This document shows, one piece after another, positions 48,498-61,594 of a stretch of 64,000 nucleotides of DNA. Origin of the DNA: Megamerina dolium (taxonomy: Eukaryota > Arthropoda > Insecta > Diptera > Megamerinidae). The translations under genes and the position numbers were made by a program. The stretch covers positions 26,997,029-27,061,028 of the forward strand of contig OY978527.1 of NCBI GenBank assembly GCA_963854835.1, written 5' to 3'. Under the pieces are notes generated by a model, which searched no databases, had not been told where the DNA came from, and saw nothing but the letters and a program-made list of their open reading frames with translations. Each line of letters begins with the position of its first letter. The stretch's first letter is position 1.

Positions 48498-50392
48498 AAA
48501 AAATCTCCTTACAGTCGGCTGGGGCCGACCAAACTATACCCTGCATATGTAGATTTATATATAAAAAGTTTACTCGAATATCCAACTTTTCTTTTATTTC
48601 CACTTTTCGAGAAACAATTTTTGTATATACTACTAATTTACACCCGAAATATGGTTGACTTTGACGAAGTAAAAGGATTTTAAGATAATTCCGAGGCTTA
48701 GTATAGGAGCTATATAAAATTGGGCGTGGCTTGCCACTTTCTAGTAAATCCAATTAATTTTTCAACGTTAATCCACACCTTAAATTTGGTGTCCTACGTT
48801 GAATAGTTTCTAAGTTATGGTGGATAACATTTTTGTTTAATTTCCTCAACTTTGTATGGGAGCCCCAATAAGAAGTGGGCGTGGTACGCTGATTTTTCGC
48901 CAGATTATTTCCGACTACCATATTAACCTAAGTGTTAATTATGATTGTGCTAGACGGAAGGATACAGAAGTTACAGCTATTTCAATTTAAAAGAAATTCG
49001 GTCATTTTGTATGGCGGCTACTATCAACAGTGGGCGTGGCGCGTCCATTTCCTGTGAGTCTAGTTGCTCCTACAATACTAATCCATACCTAAAATCTCGT
49101 TCTTTTACGCTGAATGGTTTATAAGTTATGTCGCTTAAAAGTTTTAGTTTAATTCCCTTGACTTTGTATGGGAGACCCATGAAGGAGTGGGCGTGGCACA
49201 CTGATTTTCTGCCAGATTATTTCCGGCTACGATATTAATTTAAGTGTCAATTATGGTTATCCTAGACAGAAGATTGCCGAAGTTACAGCTGTTTCAATTT
49301 AAAATTTGTATGGGGGCTACGATAAACAGTGGGCGTGGTGAGCCCATTTCCTGTGAGCCTAATTGCTCGTACAATACTAATCCATACCTTAAGTTCCGTT
49401 GTCCTAGGCTAAATGGTTTGTAAGCTATGGAGCTTAAAATTTTAGTTTAATTCACTCGACTTTGTATGCGAGACCCATGAAGTAGTAGGCGTGGCACACT
49501 GATTTTCTGCCAGATTTTTGCCGACTACGATATTAATTTAAGTGTCAATTATGGTTATTCTAGACAGAAGATTGCCGAAGTTACAGCTGTTTCAATTTAA
49601 AATTTGTATGGGGGCTACGATAAACAGTGGGCATGGTGCGCCCATTTTTTGTGAGCCTAGTTGCTCGTACAATACTAATCCATACCTCAAATCTCGTTGT
49701 CCTACGCTAAATATTTTGTAAGTTATAACCGGTAACATTTTTTTTAATTTCCGCAACTTTGTATGGGAGACCCAAAAAGGAGTGGGCGTGGCACACTGAT
49801 TTTCTGCCATATTATTTCCGACTACCATGTTAATCTCAGTGTCAAAAATGGTTATTCTGGACAGAAGATTGTAGAAGTTACAGCTGTTTCAATTTACAAG
49901 AAGTACAGACACTTTGTATGAGAGCTACGCTAAAAAGTAGGCGTGGCTCAACCACTTTTGGCGAGGTTATATAGTAGTATAATATAAGTCTATGTGCCAA
50001 ATATTGTTGTCCCAAGTGGTATATTATGTGAGTTATAGCAAGTTAAAGATTTTGAAAATTTCGAGGTTAGTCGCTTTGAATTCTTGGTGTGGGCGTGGTT
50101 ATTGACCGATCATGCCCAATATCAATCCCCTCCGTACCCTTGGATCATAGATTACTTATGCCAAATTTCATCGAAATAGCTCAATATTTACTCAAGTTAT
50201 CGTGCGAACCAGCCAGGTGACAGACAGACGGACGGACGGACGGACGGACGGACGGACATCGTTAAATCGAAAATTTAATCGACGCTGATCACGAATATAT
50301 ATCTATGTCTATATATCCGGAGATTCCTTCAAGTGGACACAAACATCTGACCGAAATGAATATACCAAGCATATTGCATTATGCAGGGTATA
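48498..50392 (-). mobile_element. Mini-me/DINE-1-like element, copy B
   Basis: Same order as copy A but inverted. The hairpin gtcggctggggccgac is at 48514-48529, then tataccctgcata, tandem units of ~150 bp, the complement of (GTCY)n at 50219-50258, and the other end tatgcagggtata at 50380-50392. The two 13-base subterminal repeats are exact inverse complements. On the hairpin side the element ends in aaaaaatctcc; on the other it stops at tata. The outside flanks differ from copy C, which confirms the ends. Confidence 0.88.
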
Positions 50393-51108
50393 ATTACTAG
50401 AATTGCAGGAGCTGTAGAAGCTAACATTTATGGTCTACTTTAAAAATCATTATAAGCACTGTCATTCACCTGGGTGTGTATGTACGTGCTTACATATATC
50501 CTTATATGTATATGTGTGTTTGTAATTACTTCTGGTGGTTGATGATGATATGTGGTGATGCTGCCAAAGGCAAATAGAATACTACAAATCTAAGCTTATA
50601 CACACACACAAGTGTATAGCTGGACTGTTGTTGTCACCACAAATTGTACACGTATACGTTCGTACCTCCATACGGGTACATACATATATGTGTGAGTACA
50701 CGTATAGAAAAATATTAAAGGCTACAATCAAAACAAAAACAATAACTGAGCATCGGAGTAGAATAAATAACAGCTACTCATGGTGATTGTCAAGACTCTG
50801 TAGAATGAAGATGCAAGCTAGCAAGCAATCAAGCAAGGAAATAAGTAGTGCAGACACATGCATACACACAGGACATAATGAACATAATGAAATATTGAAA
50901 AAAGCAGAAGAAACACTAAATTAATATTAGGTACCATATTTATGTATACCACTAAGTGTGTGAAGCAACAGCGCGCTACATACCTACGTAGTCATATAAC
51001 ACCCTAACATATCACTACCATTTTAACTGCTACATATTGCTACGCTCTGCAACATCCACACACAGATACGAGCAGTCAGTCAGTTAGCTTCACAAACCGC
51101 AAGTAATG
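50393..51108. other. Spacer between mini-me copies
   Basis: Contains short cacaca and tacatatatgtgtg runs. No gene is recognised. Confidence 0.45.
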
Positions 51109-52692
51109 AAAAAATCTCCTTACAGTCGGCTGGGGCCGACCAAACTATACCCTGCATATGTAGATTTATATATAAAAAGTTTACTCGAATATCCAACTTT
51201 TCTTTTATTTCAACTTTTCGAGAAACAATTTTTGCATATACTACTAATTTACACCCGAAATATGGTTGACTTTGACGAAGTAAAAGGATTTTAAGATAAT
51301 TCCGAGGCTTAGTATGGGAGCTATATAAAAAGTGGGCGTGGCTTACCACTTTCTAGTAAATCCAATTAATTTTTCAATGTTAATCCACACCTTAATTTTG
51401 GTGTCCTACGTTGAATAGTTTCTAAGTTATGGTGGTTAACATTTTTGTTTAATTTCCTCAACTTTGTATGGGAGCCCCAATAAGAAGTGGGCGTGGTACG
51501 CTGATTTTTCGCCAGATTATTTCCGACTACGATATTAATTTAAGTGTCAGTTATGGTTATTGTAGACATAAGATTGCCGAAGTTACAGCTGTTTCAATTT
51601 AAAATTTGTATGGGGGCTAGGATAAACACTGGGCGTGGTGCGCCCATTTTCTGTGAGCCTAGTTGCTCGTACAATATTAATCCATACCCAAAGTCTCGTT
51701 GTCCTAGGCTAAATGGTTTGTAAGCTATGGAGCTTAAAATTTTAGTTTAATTCACTCGACTTTGTATGGGAGACCCATGAAGGAGTGGGCGTGGCACACT
51801 GATTTTCTGCCAAATTTTTGCCGACTACGATATTAATTTAAGTGTCAATTATAGTTATTCTAGACAGAAGATGGCCGAAGTTACAGCTGTTTCAATTTAA
51901 AATTTGTATGGGGGCTACGATAAACACTGGGCGTGGTGCGCCCATTTTCTGTGAGCCTAGTTGCTCGTACAATATTAATCCACATCTTAAATCTCGTTAT
52001 TCTACGCTGAATAGTTTGCAAGTTATAACCGGTAACATTTTTTAAAATTTCCGCAACTTTGTATGGGAGACCCAAAAAGGAGTGGGCGTGGCACATTGAT
52101 CTTCTGCCATATTATTTCTGACTGCCGTGTTAATCTAAGTGTCAATTATGGTTATTGTAGACAGAAGATTGTAGAAGTTACAGCAGTTTCAATTTAAAAG
52201 AAGTACAGACACTTTGTATGGGAGCTACGCTAGAAAGTAGGCGTGGCTCACCCACTTTTTTCGAGGTTGTATAGTAGTATAATATAACTCTATGTGCAAA
52301 ATATTGTTGTCCCAAGTGGTATATTATGTGAGTTATAGCAAGTTAAAGATTTTGAAAATTTCGAGGTTAGTCGCTTTGAATGCTTGGTGTGGGCGTGGTT
52401 ATTGACCGATCATGCCCAATATCAATCCCCTCCGTACCCTTGGATCATAGATTACTTATGCCAAATTTCATCGAAATAGCTCAATATTTACTCAAGTTAT
52501 CGTGCGAACCAGCCAGGTGACAGACAGACGGACGGACGGACGGACGGACGGACGGACATCGTTAAATCGAAAATTTAATCGACGCTGATCACGAATATAT
52601 ATCCATGTCTATATCTCCGGAGATTCCTTCAAGTGGACACAAACATCTGACCGAAATGAATATACCATGCATATTGCATTATGCAGGGTATA
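51109..52692 (-). mobile_element. Mini-me/DINE-1-like element, copy C (1584 bp)
   Basis: The hairpin is at 51125-51140, subterminal repeats lie at both ends, and the complement of (GTCY)n is at 52519-52558. The last ~700 bases are almost identical to copy B, including the number of GGAC repeats, while the tandem array is about two units shorter. It is therefore a close relative of B that lost or never gained units. Confidence 0.88.
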
Positions 52693-53384
52693 AAAAGAGT
52701 ATGAAAAACTAAGTGAAATAAAAAAGCAAAAACAAAAAGTAAACCATATTATTTGGGAGACCAACATATACTATGCATTGGCATAGACTTGTATAGACAG
52801 TTGGAACCAAAACAATATCCGCATCCTACAAATTAGGTACATATGGCAGTGTGGCAATTTCTGTACAGTAGTAGTTCGTTACTAAATGAAAGTTCAGTAT
52901 GAAAGTTTTAAATATTTGATGTTTATTAATAGCATTTGTTGTTGAATCACAATTTACATTTTGTTTGTTTGTATCTGAGGCTAAAAATTTATCCAAAGAG
53001 ATAATTTCCTGCTCAAATATAATGACAATGCGGTTGGAGATGTCAATACTAAAAATTTCATCGAACATATTAATTTTTTGCTCTTTATTTTTATGGGTAT
53101 TATAGTTCCTTCAATAATGAATACAAAAGATGGTCAAATTGAAGGTTCACACATTGGAAGACATTCGAAAATCATGGAAATCAACGGATTAGCAACACAG
53201 CACCATAGTACAGTATTGCCCATCTGACGAAATAAATAGAGTGCTAATATGTACGTGGAAAGTCAATAAGTTCCTGAATATTGAATTATGGATCAGCATA
53301 TTTGAAAAAAAATTAAAATTTCATTTTTTAAACGTTGCCTTCTTTTAACTAGATACACTCCGTCCAATGCTTCTCCAATCTCTT
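52693..53384. other. Nothing recognised
   Basis: AT-rich. The minus frame at 52826-53068 has no domain features. Confidence 0.45.
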
Positions 53385-54033
53385 TATAAGGTATAAATAT
53401 GATGAAATATGTTTGGCACGTAGAGCTATATTGTACTGTTACATAGCCTTCCCAGAAATGGGCCAGCCTCGCCTACTTTTTATAGTAGCTCCCATACAAA
53501 GTAGCTGGATTTCTTTTAAATTTAAACCACTGCAACTTCACCAATCTTCTGTCTGAGCAAACCATATTTCACACTTAGATTAATATTGTAGTCGGAAATA
53601 ATCTGGCAAAAAATCTTATTTTGGGGAAATAAAAAAGAAGTTAACCGCCATAACTTACAAACTATTCCGCGTATAACAACCACATTTAAGTTGTGAATTA
53701 GCATTGTAAGCGTAACTTAATCTGCAAGAAATGGACGCGCTACGCCTTTTATTTATAGTAGCCCCCATACAAAATGAAAAATTCTTTTAAATTTAAACCG
53801 CTATAACTTCGGCAGGTTTCAGCCTAGAGCAACCATAATTAACACTTAAATTAGCATTGTAGTCGGAAATAAGCTGACGTAAAATCTGAATGTCACACCT
53901 ACTTCTTCACGTGGTTCCCATACAATGTCCTAACTAGATTTCCAAGAAATGGGCGTGCCACGCCCACTGTTTATAATAGGTCCCATACAAAATGACTTAA
54001 TTTCTTTTAAATTGAAACAACTGTATAATTTTT
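53385..54033 (+). repeat. Block of mini-me tandem units without element ends
   Basis: About four diverged units carry the gcctcgcctac / cccatacaaag / cttctgtctgagca / tagtcggaaataatctgg landmarks of copy A. Neither the (GTCY)n segment nor the hairpin end is present. Confidence 0.75.
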
Positions 54034-55144
54034 AAATTAATTTTTCTTCACATTTATGATATGCGATGAATGAGGTCCCTGGTTTAAATTCAGGCGCGAC
54101 CAACATAAGTGAATATTATTAAAAAAGTTCAACGATTTGTCTTGAAATTTCGAAAAGAGCTCATCTGTCGATAACTGATTGGCAATTATACCGACAGTAA
54201 AGTTCTAATTGTGCTCTCTGGTAAAGCTTATAAATTATCTTAAGATGGCCACTTTTTTTCATGTTTTCTATTTTAGCAAAAATTTGTTGAAACAGCTTCA
54301 ATATTCAAACTTATGATTTTTATATTACAAAAAAAAAAAAAATGTTCTGCACTTGATTTTTGTTTCAACACTTTCCTCGAGAGACCTACAACCTCCATTA
54401 CGTCACTTTTAAAGTATATAGGTAAATGTAACGAAGCATTTCAATGAACTCAAAATTGCATGTGAATAAGAACAGAACAGAAATTATGTCGACTTCCGCT
54501 TTTAAGAGAATGTTTTAGACAAATTTTTTCTCATATCTTCTTCAGCTCGTTCCATGAGTATTTAAATACATCCTTAAGTTCCAAGGAGAAACAAAAGGCC
54601 AAAATTACTTTTAAGCTAATTTTAAGAACCACCACATATAACCTCAATATGTAAAATGTGCTTAATATAGAAGCAATTTCAATTTAGAGTATGTCAAAAA
54701 CAAATGTCAGCAACAGTTGCTAATTGGGGTTGTACACAAAATATTAAATAAACGAATAAGAATGCGATTGCGAGATGTGTGAAATTAAATACACGAGTGT
54801 AAATAATTAAATTTTTTCTCTGACTTCTTATTTATTTATTTAAAAAATTACAAAATATTTGAAAAATTTTTGTACAATTACAAATACACATATGGTACAT
54901 AACTGCACTTTGGTGACCACTAAAATGTAATATGTTTCATTAAGAATTTTCCGCTATTTCCGTGAGTATTACGTATTTAAAAAACAAATTCCAAGGAAAA
55001 CAATTTTTTCGCATTAATATCGTAAAGATACTCATGTCACATTAATACAATATACTTAATGGGGGATTTGTTCAGTATAGCATTTTCGAAGCGACTTAAA
55101 TTGTCATAAAATCTTAAATTGGAACATTCAAAGTTTATAATAAC
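54034..55144. other. Nothing recognised
   Basis: AT-rich DNA with a poly-A run near 54330. Confidence 0.5.
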
Positions 55145-55431
55145 CACTAACCACTGAGCTACGGGGTGCCGTAGCTCAGTGGTTAGTGTGTTCGCCTTCT
55201 GATCTGTAGGTCGTGGTTCAATACCCGGCTGATGCATAACAAATTTAATATCGAAAAGATTTTTCTTTCGAACGGTACCCACCTGTCGGCAAGCAATTGG
55301 CAATTCTTCCGACAGTAACAACTTGCCATGAAAATGCTTAATACTGTCCAAAAATTTAAGACGCACAACAGTAATGGAAGGGAAGCTCGGTCAATGAGCC
55401 CTTTGGGGCTTTATGTGCCACATATTTATTT
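55145..55431 (+). mobile_element. tRNA-derived SINE, copy 3, with inverted head
   Basis: The SINE proper starts at 55165 (ggtgccgtagctcagtgg). It has an A box (tagctcagtgg, about 55172), a B box (ggttcaatacc, about 55215), the same unrelated body as copy 1, and the end ctttatgtgccacatattt. Directly before it, 55145-55164 is the exact inverse complement of its first 20 tRNA-head bases (55169-55188), with ggtg between. RNA polymerase III would be expected to transcribe it. No acceptor stem closes, so it is not a tRNA gene. Confidence 0.9.
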
Positions 55432-55689
55432 TTTTATTTTATTTTAAACTATTATATATTTTACAGACATATATTTATTGATAAGAGAAGAAGAACTACA
55501 CATTAAAAGAAATTAGTTCTTTCTGAATATTAGGTTGCACTGGCGAAAAAAGTTTCAAATGTCCACTCCTTTACTTAAAGCTTACCTTGAGGTAGGGGTA
55601 TCTGGACACACCAACATTTTTGTTTTGGATAATATCTTTGATATTTGATAACCAATTATTTGCAAATATTGCAAATATGTCCTTAAAAT
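55432..55689. other. Nothing recognised
   Basis: Short AT-rich gap between the SINE and the mariner relic. Confidence 0.4.
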
Positions 55690-57030
55690 TAATTAGTCAA
55701 AGTACAGGCCATTATTAATTATCAGATTTCATCATCTGCCTTCTAAAATTATTATTCTATCTTCATGGAACTTCTGTGGTTTCTGTCCAAAGAAGGCCGA
55801 CACGTGCTTTTTGACTTCAATTTTCAGCCTGTAGAGTGCTTTGTGCGACAGGAATAGATGGTAGTCTGAAAATGCAATGTCGTGATTTGTATGGTAGATT
55901 AGTAATATCATTAGTCTCTCACAATTGAGCTCGCGTGGCGAGGCTAGAACAGCAGATAATGGTCGTGGGCCGTCCTGTCCCACCAGCAACATACCATCAT
56001 CACCTTCTCATTGGTCAATCATTACTTACTTACTTACTTATGTGGCCATAACAACCGAATATCGATTTAGGCCGAAAATAACATGCTTCGCCAGCCATCT
56101 CAGTTCTTCGCTAGCTGGCGCCAGTTAGAAATTCCAAGCGCCGTCAGATTCTCCAGTACTTGGTCTTTCCACCGGAGGTTTGGTCTTCCTCTTTTGCGTC
56201 GTCCTCCAGCGGGTTCCGAATATAACACCTTCTTAGCTGGAGCGTGTTCTTCCATTCGCTCGACATGACCTAGCCAGCGCAGCCGCTGGATTTTGATGCG
56301 CTCTACTATGTCAATATCGGCATACAGCTCGTACAGCTCATGGTTGTACCTTATTCGGTACTCGCCACCAACGCAAATAGGTCCAAAGATCTTGCGTAGG
56401 ACTTTTCTCTCGAAAACTCCAAGTATTCGCTCATCCGAGGTGGAAATTGTCCAGGCTTCAGCGCCATATGTTAGGACAGGCATGATGAGAGACTTGTAGA
56501 GTGTAGTTTTCGTTCTTCGAGAGAGGGCTCGACTTCTCAATTGCTTACTCAGCCCAAATAATTGGTCAATCATTGCTTGGCGATTATTTCTGATGCTTCC
56601 GTTCACCTCTTTCGTAGTCGTTCACTGCTGCACTTTAACTTAATCCATTTCTTATCGCCAGTGTCCATTCGTTTAAGTAGTTGTCTCTTTTAAACCGCTT
56701 TAGCATGTTATTATATTTGTCAAACACGCTCGAGTAAATTTGTCTCATTCAGTTCATGCGGCATCCACTTTTACGGCATTTTACCGAATCCAGCCGCCAT
56801 TCAAATGATTTGAAACAGCTTCTGAGTAACGTTTAGCTCCTCTGTAATATCATAAATATTTGCATATGCATTTTCACTATCTTTTTGCAGAGCTTCGTCT
56901 ACTTCTTCGTTACTGAACTACGAGACTGAGGTGCATATTTGACATTGAAATCTCTAGAACGAAATCGTTCGAACCAATGCTCTGCCGCATGTTTCGATAC
57001 GCCATCTTGTCTATAAATTGCACACTCTAA
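55690..57030 (-). mobile_element. Classical mariner relic split by a LINE insertion
   Basis: On the right side of the LINE the minus strand reads AEHWFERFRSRDFNVKYAPQ, then degraded HTH sequence, MLKRFKRDNYLNEW and KKWIKLKCS (the DEKW block). On the left it resumes with CCWWDRTAHDHYLLF, then IAFSDYHLFLSHKALYRLKI and SAFFGQKPQKFHEDRIIILE, the usual mariner C-terminus with the third catalytic Asp in FSD. The two halves are collinear once the LINE (56024-56560) and one copy of its target duplication are removed. Many stops show the mariner was dead well before the LINE arrived. Confidence 0.85.
56024..56560 (-). mobile_element. 5'-truncated RTE-like LINE copy inside the mariner
   Basis: The segment carries the LINE 3' end: a cttacttacttacttatg tail (complement of TAAG repeats), then the coding region back to LSKQLRSRALSRRT, equal to about 43370 in the full copy. 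A perfect 14-base duplication, attggtcaatcatt, lies at 56010-56023 and 56561-56574. The coding part is open and close to the full copy, so the insertion is recent. Confidence 0.94.
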
Positions 57031-57099
57031 ACTGTGTGCATGTTAAACTTTCAAATTCCACGAAATTTCTCATTACATATATATAAGTGGTTCTCTAAC
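57031..57099. other. Gap between mariner and second LINE
   Basis: Short AT-rich junction; nothing recognised. Confidence 0.4.
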
Positions 57100-59815
57100 T
57101 CTTAATTGGAGCATAGGACGTCAACTACACCTCCGAACTCGGTTTTATGCAAGGAATCACAGCTCATTCCAATATAGACCAAGAGCACACATTTCAGCTT
57201 CCGTAGAGCGGCACCAGGTAACACGCGGTCTGTTAATTCCTCGGCCTGCTTGTTGAAAAGGGTTCCAGCGTAGGGCCTGCTTTGACACATTATCGTCGCT
57301 CTTTCTTTTACGGATTTCAAGTGCCACATCTAGCTGGCTGGTCTTTTTCAGCAGTTCGACGTTAGAGATCGTCTGAGGCCAGAAAATGCGCAAAATACGT
57401 CGGAGACAACTATTAATGAAGGTTTGAAGGCGTTTCGTAATAATCGCAGTAACTTTCCAGGTGGTGCAACCATACAGCAAAACAGACTCCACGCTTGTGT
57501 TAAATATACGTAACTTGGTGTTTAGGCTTATGTTGTTACTTTGCCACAGTTATGCGAGGATTCCAAAGACAAACTTCGTTGAGGTATATCACTTTGGTTT
57601 TTCCAACATTGACTTTAAGTCCAGTAGGTCTCAGCTTCTCCTGCACGGCTTGAGTTAGCAGCTTTAGATCACACACTTTGTATGTGAGCAAGCAGATGTC
57701 GTCAGCATATGCAAGATACTTCAGGAAGGTGTTGTTTATCTGCCACTGTATGCCCCTGTGTTGATTTTCTTTGCCGAAACCAGCACCCAGGACGTCTTCA
57801 ATGACAAGAAGAAACAGAATAGGAGAAAGGATGCATCCCTGTCGTACTCCACCTGAACACCTGAAAAGGCTCCGAAAACTTGGCCTTGTGAAGAATGTAG
57901 CAGTTTGCCTTGCTCTAGCTTTCCCTAATGAGTGCAACAAGTCTTCTCCGCAATGCAGCCCAAATAATCTCCCTTTTAACACTATCGAAGGCTTTTTAAA
58001 GTCTATAAAAAGCAACTACAAATTAGACCTGAACTCAACACATTGTTCAATGATAATTCGGAGAGTGTTTATTTGGTCAGTGCAGGAAAACCCACTGCGG
58101 AAACCGGCCTGACAGGAACTGATGGAAGCTTCCAGATGACTCTTCAGTCGGTTGAGTATATATGTACGTGCAATGAGCTTTGCAATTGCAGGAAGCACAC
58201 AGATACCCCTCCAGTTGTTGCAGTCCTTGAGATCGCCTTTTTTCGCCAATTTGACTATAATTCCCTCTTTCCATTCACACGGGAAAGTCTCTTCCTCCCA
58301 CACTGATGTTATTAGGGGTGATAACATTTCCGTGGAAAAAACGACATCATTTTTATAAAGTTCAGCCGATATAACATCGATTCCGGCAGCTTTGCCATTC
58401 GGCAGTTGCTTTATGGCAGCAGCGATTTCAACCAGGTTTGGTGGAGATGTTTTTATCCTGGAGTTCATATCGGTGGTGTCGTTTGAAATAGAGGGTTGGT
58501 CGACAGAAGGATCAAGCACATTGTCGAGAAGTGTTCTTTCCATCGTAGAAGTTGTTGTTCGTCAGTAATCAAAAGATTGCCGTTTAGATCTTTAATCGGG
58601 TGACCGACACAAAGGCTCTTGTCGACCAACTTTTTGGTAATCTTGAATAGCGAGCGGGAGTCGCCAGTACGGGCTGCTTGTTCTGCATCCTCAGCGAGGC
58701 CGTTGATGTGCTGCCTCTTATCACGACGCACGCAACGTTGAACTGCCCTCTGCATATGACGGTACCGACCTTCCAGCTGCTTCGCTTGTCCACTACTGCG
58801 ATCTTCAATATTCGCAATTTGTTGTTTTATTGCTTTACGTTCACTAATTCTGTCCCAGGTTTCGTCGCTCATCCAATCCCTTTTGCCCTTAGGCCCAATA
58901 ATGTCACTTGCACAGGCTTTCATGGTTGTTTTGATTGCGCTCCGTTTCTCCGTTATCGTACTCTCCGCCCTGTTTACAATCGCTTAGTGACGTTTGCGCA
59001 GCATATCGTGATATTGCTTCTTAACTGCAAGGTCTTTAAGATGCTCTATGTTAAATTTAGATGGTCGAGTATGCGCTTTAGATCTTTTTATGCCGGCAGT
59101 ACGAAGACGAACTTTCGCAATAATAAGGTGGTGATCACGCACAAGACCGATGTCGACCCTGCGCTTGCTTCGCACATCCAGCGGGCATTTTTTGTATCGG
59201 TGGCTGATTGCAATGTGATCTATTTGATTCGCGGTGCATTGGCGATCTGTGGACAACCTCGTAACCTTGTGGCAGTCCCTATGTTCGAAAAGGGTGCCCC
59301 GATGACCAGACTCCTTCGGTTGCAAAAATCGACGAAACACTCGCCATTATCATTACGTGTGGCAAGTCCTTGTCTACCCATAACATGCTCTAACGAGTCG
59401 TTGTTGGTACCGACTTTTGCATTAAGGTCGCCCATTGCAAAGGTGATATCGCCTCGAGGCAGTTATCTTTTTGGTCATCAGTGGCGCCATCCACTGGAGC
59501 ATAGCACTGAATTATGGAGATGTTCCTTACGTTCGATCTGTACTTTACAGGTATCCACAAAATCAGACTGCCCTTTGCATCCTGGCTCAAAAGGATCCCA
59601 ACTCCAGATTCATGCTTGCTGCCTTGTGGCTTGCCAGAGTACAGAAGAGTGGTGTGCCCGTTGAGAGATTGGAATTCACCAGAGCCGGTCCACGTTACCT
59701 CACTTAGACAAAGTATTGTTATACCAAGCGCAACATCTCGCGTTCGACTTGAAGAAATCTTGCGTTCATATTTGTCGCGGTGTCGCGGTTTCTCATTAGA
59801 GAACATGTTTTATTA
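57100..59815 (-). mobile_element. Second LINE, nearly full-length coding relic with frameshifts
   Basis: Reading leftwards from about 59806, broken frames give the endonuclease (ITILCLSEVTWTGSGEF, VGILLSQDAK, MGDLNAKVGTNN, ANQIDHIAISHRY, RDHHLIIAKVRLR). A basic linker follows (58923-58465). The reverse transcriptase reads IKQLPNGKAAGIDVISAELY, NNWRGICVLPAIAKLIARTY, SCQAGFRSGFSCTDQINTLR, FIDFKK, RQGCILSPILF and the catalytic YADD near 57710. The C-terminus has LLYGCTTW and LRRILRIFWPQTISNVELL with a GRxxxRxTW block. There are at least five frame breaks. The endonuclease-RT order with no RNase H suggests an RTE-related clade, but it is clearly a different family from the LINE at 40532: it shares no 3' tail. 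Confidence 0.88.
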
Positions 59816-61234
<1,419 letters not shown>

Positions 61235-61524
61235 ATTTGTTATTGCTATATATTCTGTGGAATTGTTTCTAAAACGGAAAAGTTTATAAAATCCAGAAAT
61301 AATTATTTAATGTCTTTTTGTGAGTTTGTGAAAGCTGATCAGCTCATTTTGAAAAACAATATTCTTTATTATTTCAAATTCAAGATGTCGATCAAAAAGG
61401 GAAAAAATTCAATATTTCCAATACTTTATTCTTTTTTTGTTTACTCATATTTCTTAGATTGTGTTAATGTGTACGGTATTGTATATGTTTTTTGTCTACT
61501 TATACTTTCTCCTTCTCTTTATAG

Positions 61525-61594
61525 CTTTAGAAAAAGCAACGTCGGCAAGGAATCATTTTGGAAAATACTATACCCATATTAGTGATAAATAATA
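61525..61594 (+). other. Probable 5' untranslated exon start of the receptor gene
   Basis: A strong splice acceptor (pyrimidine-rich tactttctccttctctttatag) ends at 61524, followed by 70 bases to the ATG. An in-frame TAA at 61586-61588 lies 6 bases before the start codon, so the ATG is the first usable one in this exon. The upstream exon and promoter were not identified. Confidence 0.55.

Noticed and set aside
55169..55240. A tRNA gene
   Set aside because: A and B boxes are present, but there is no closing acceptor stem, and the same head is followed by the same unrelated body in two other places, so it is a SINE.
58678..59664. 328-residue plus-strand open frame
   Set aside because: It is the antisense of the second LINE, whose minus-strand frames carry clear endonuclease motifs.
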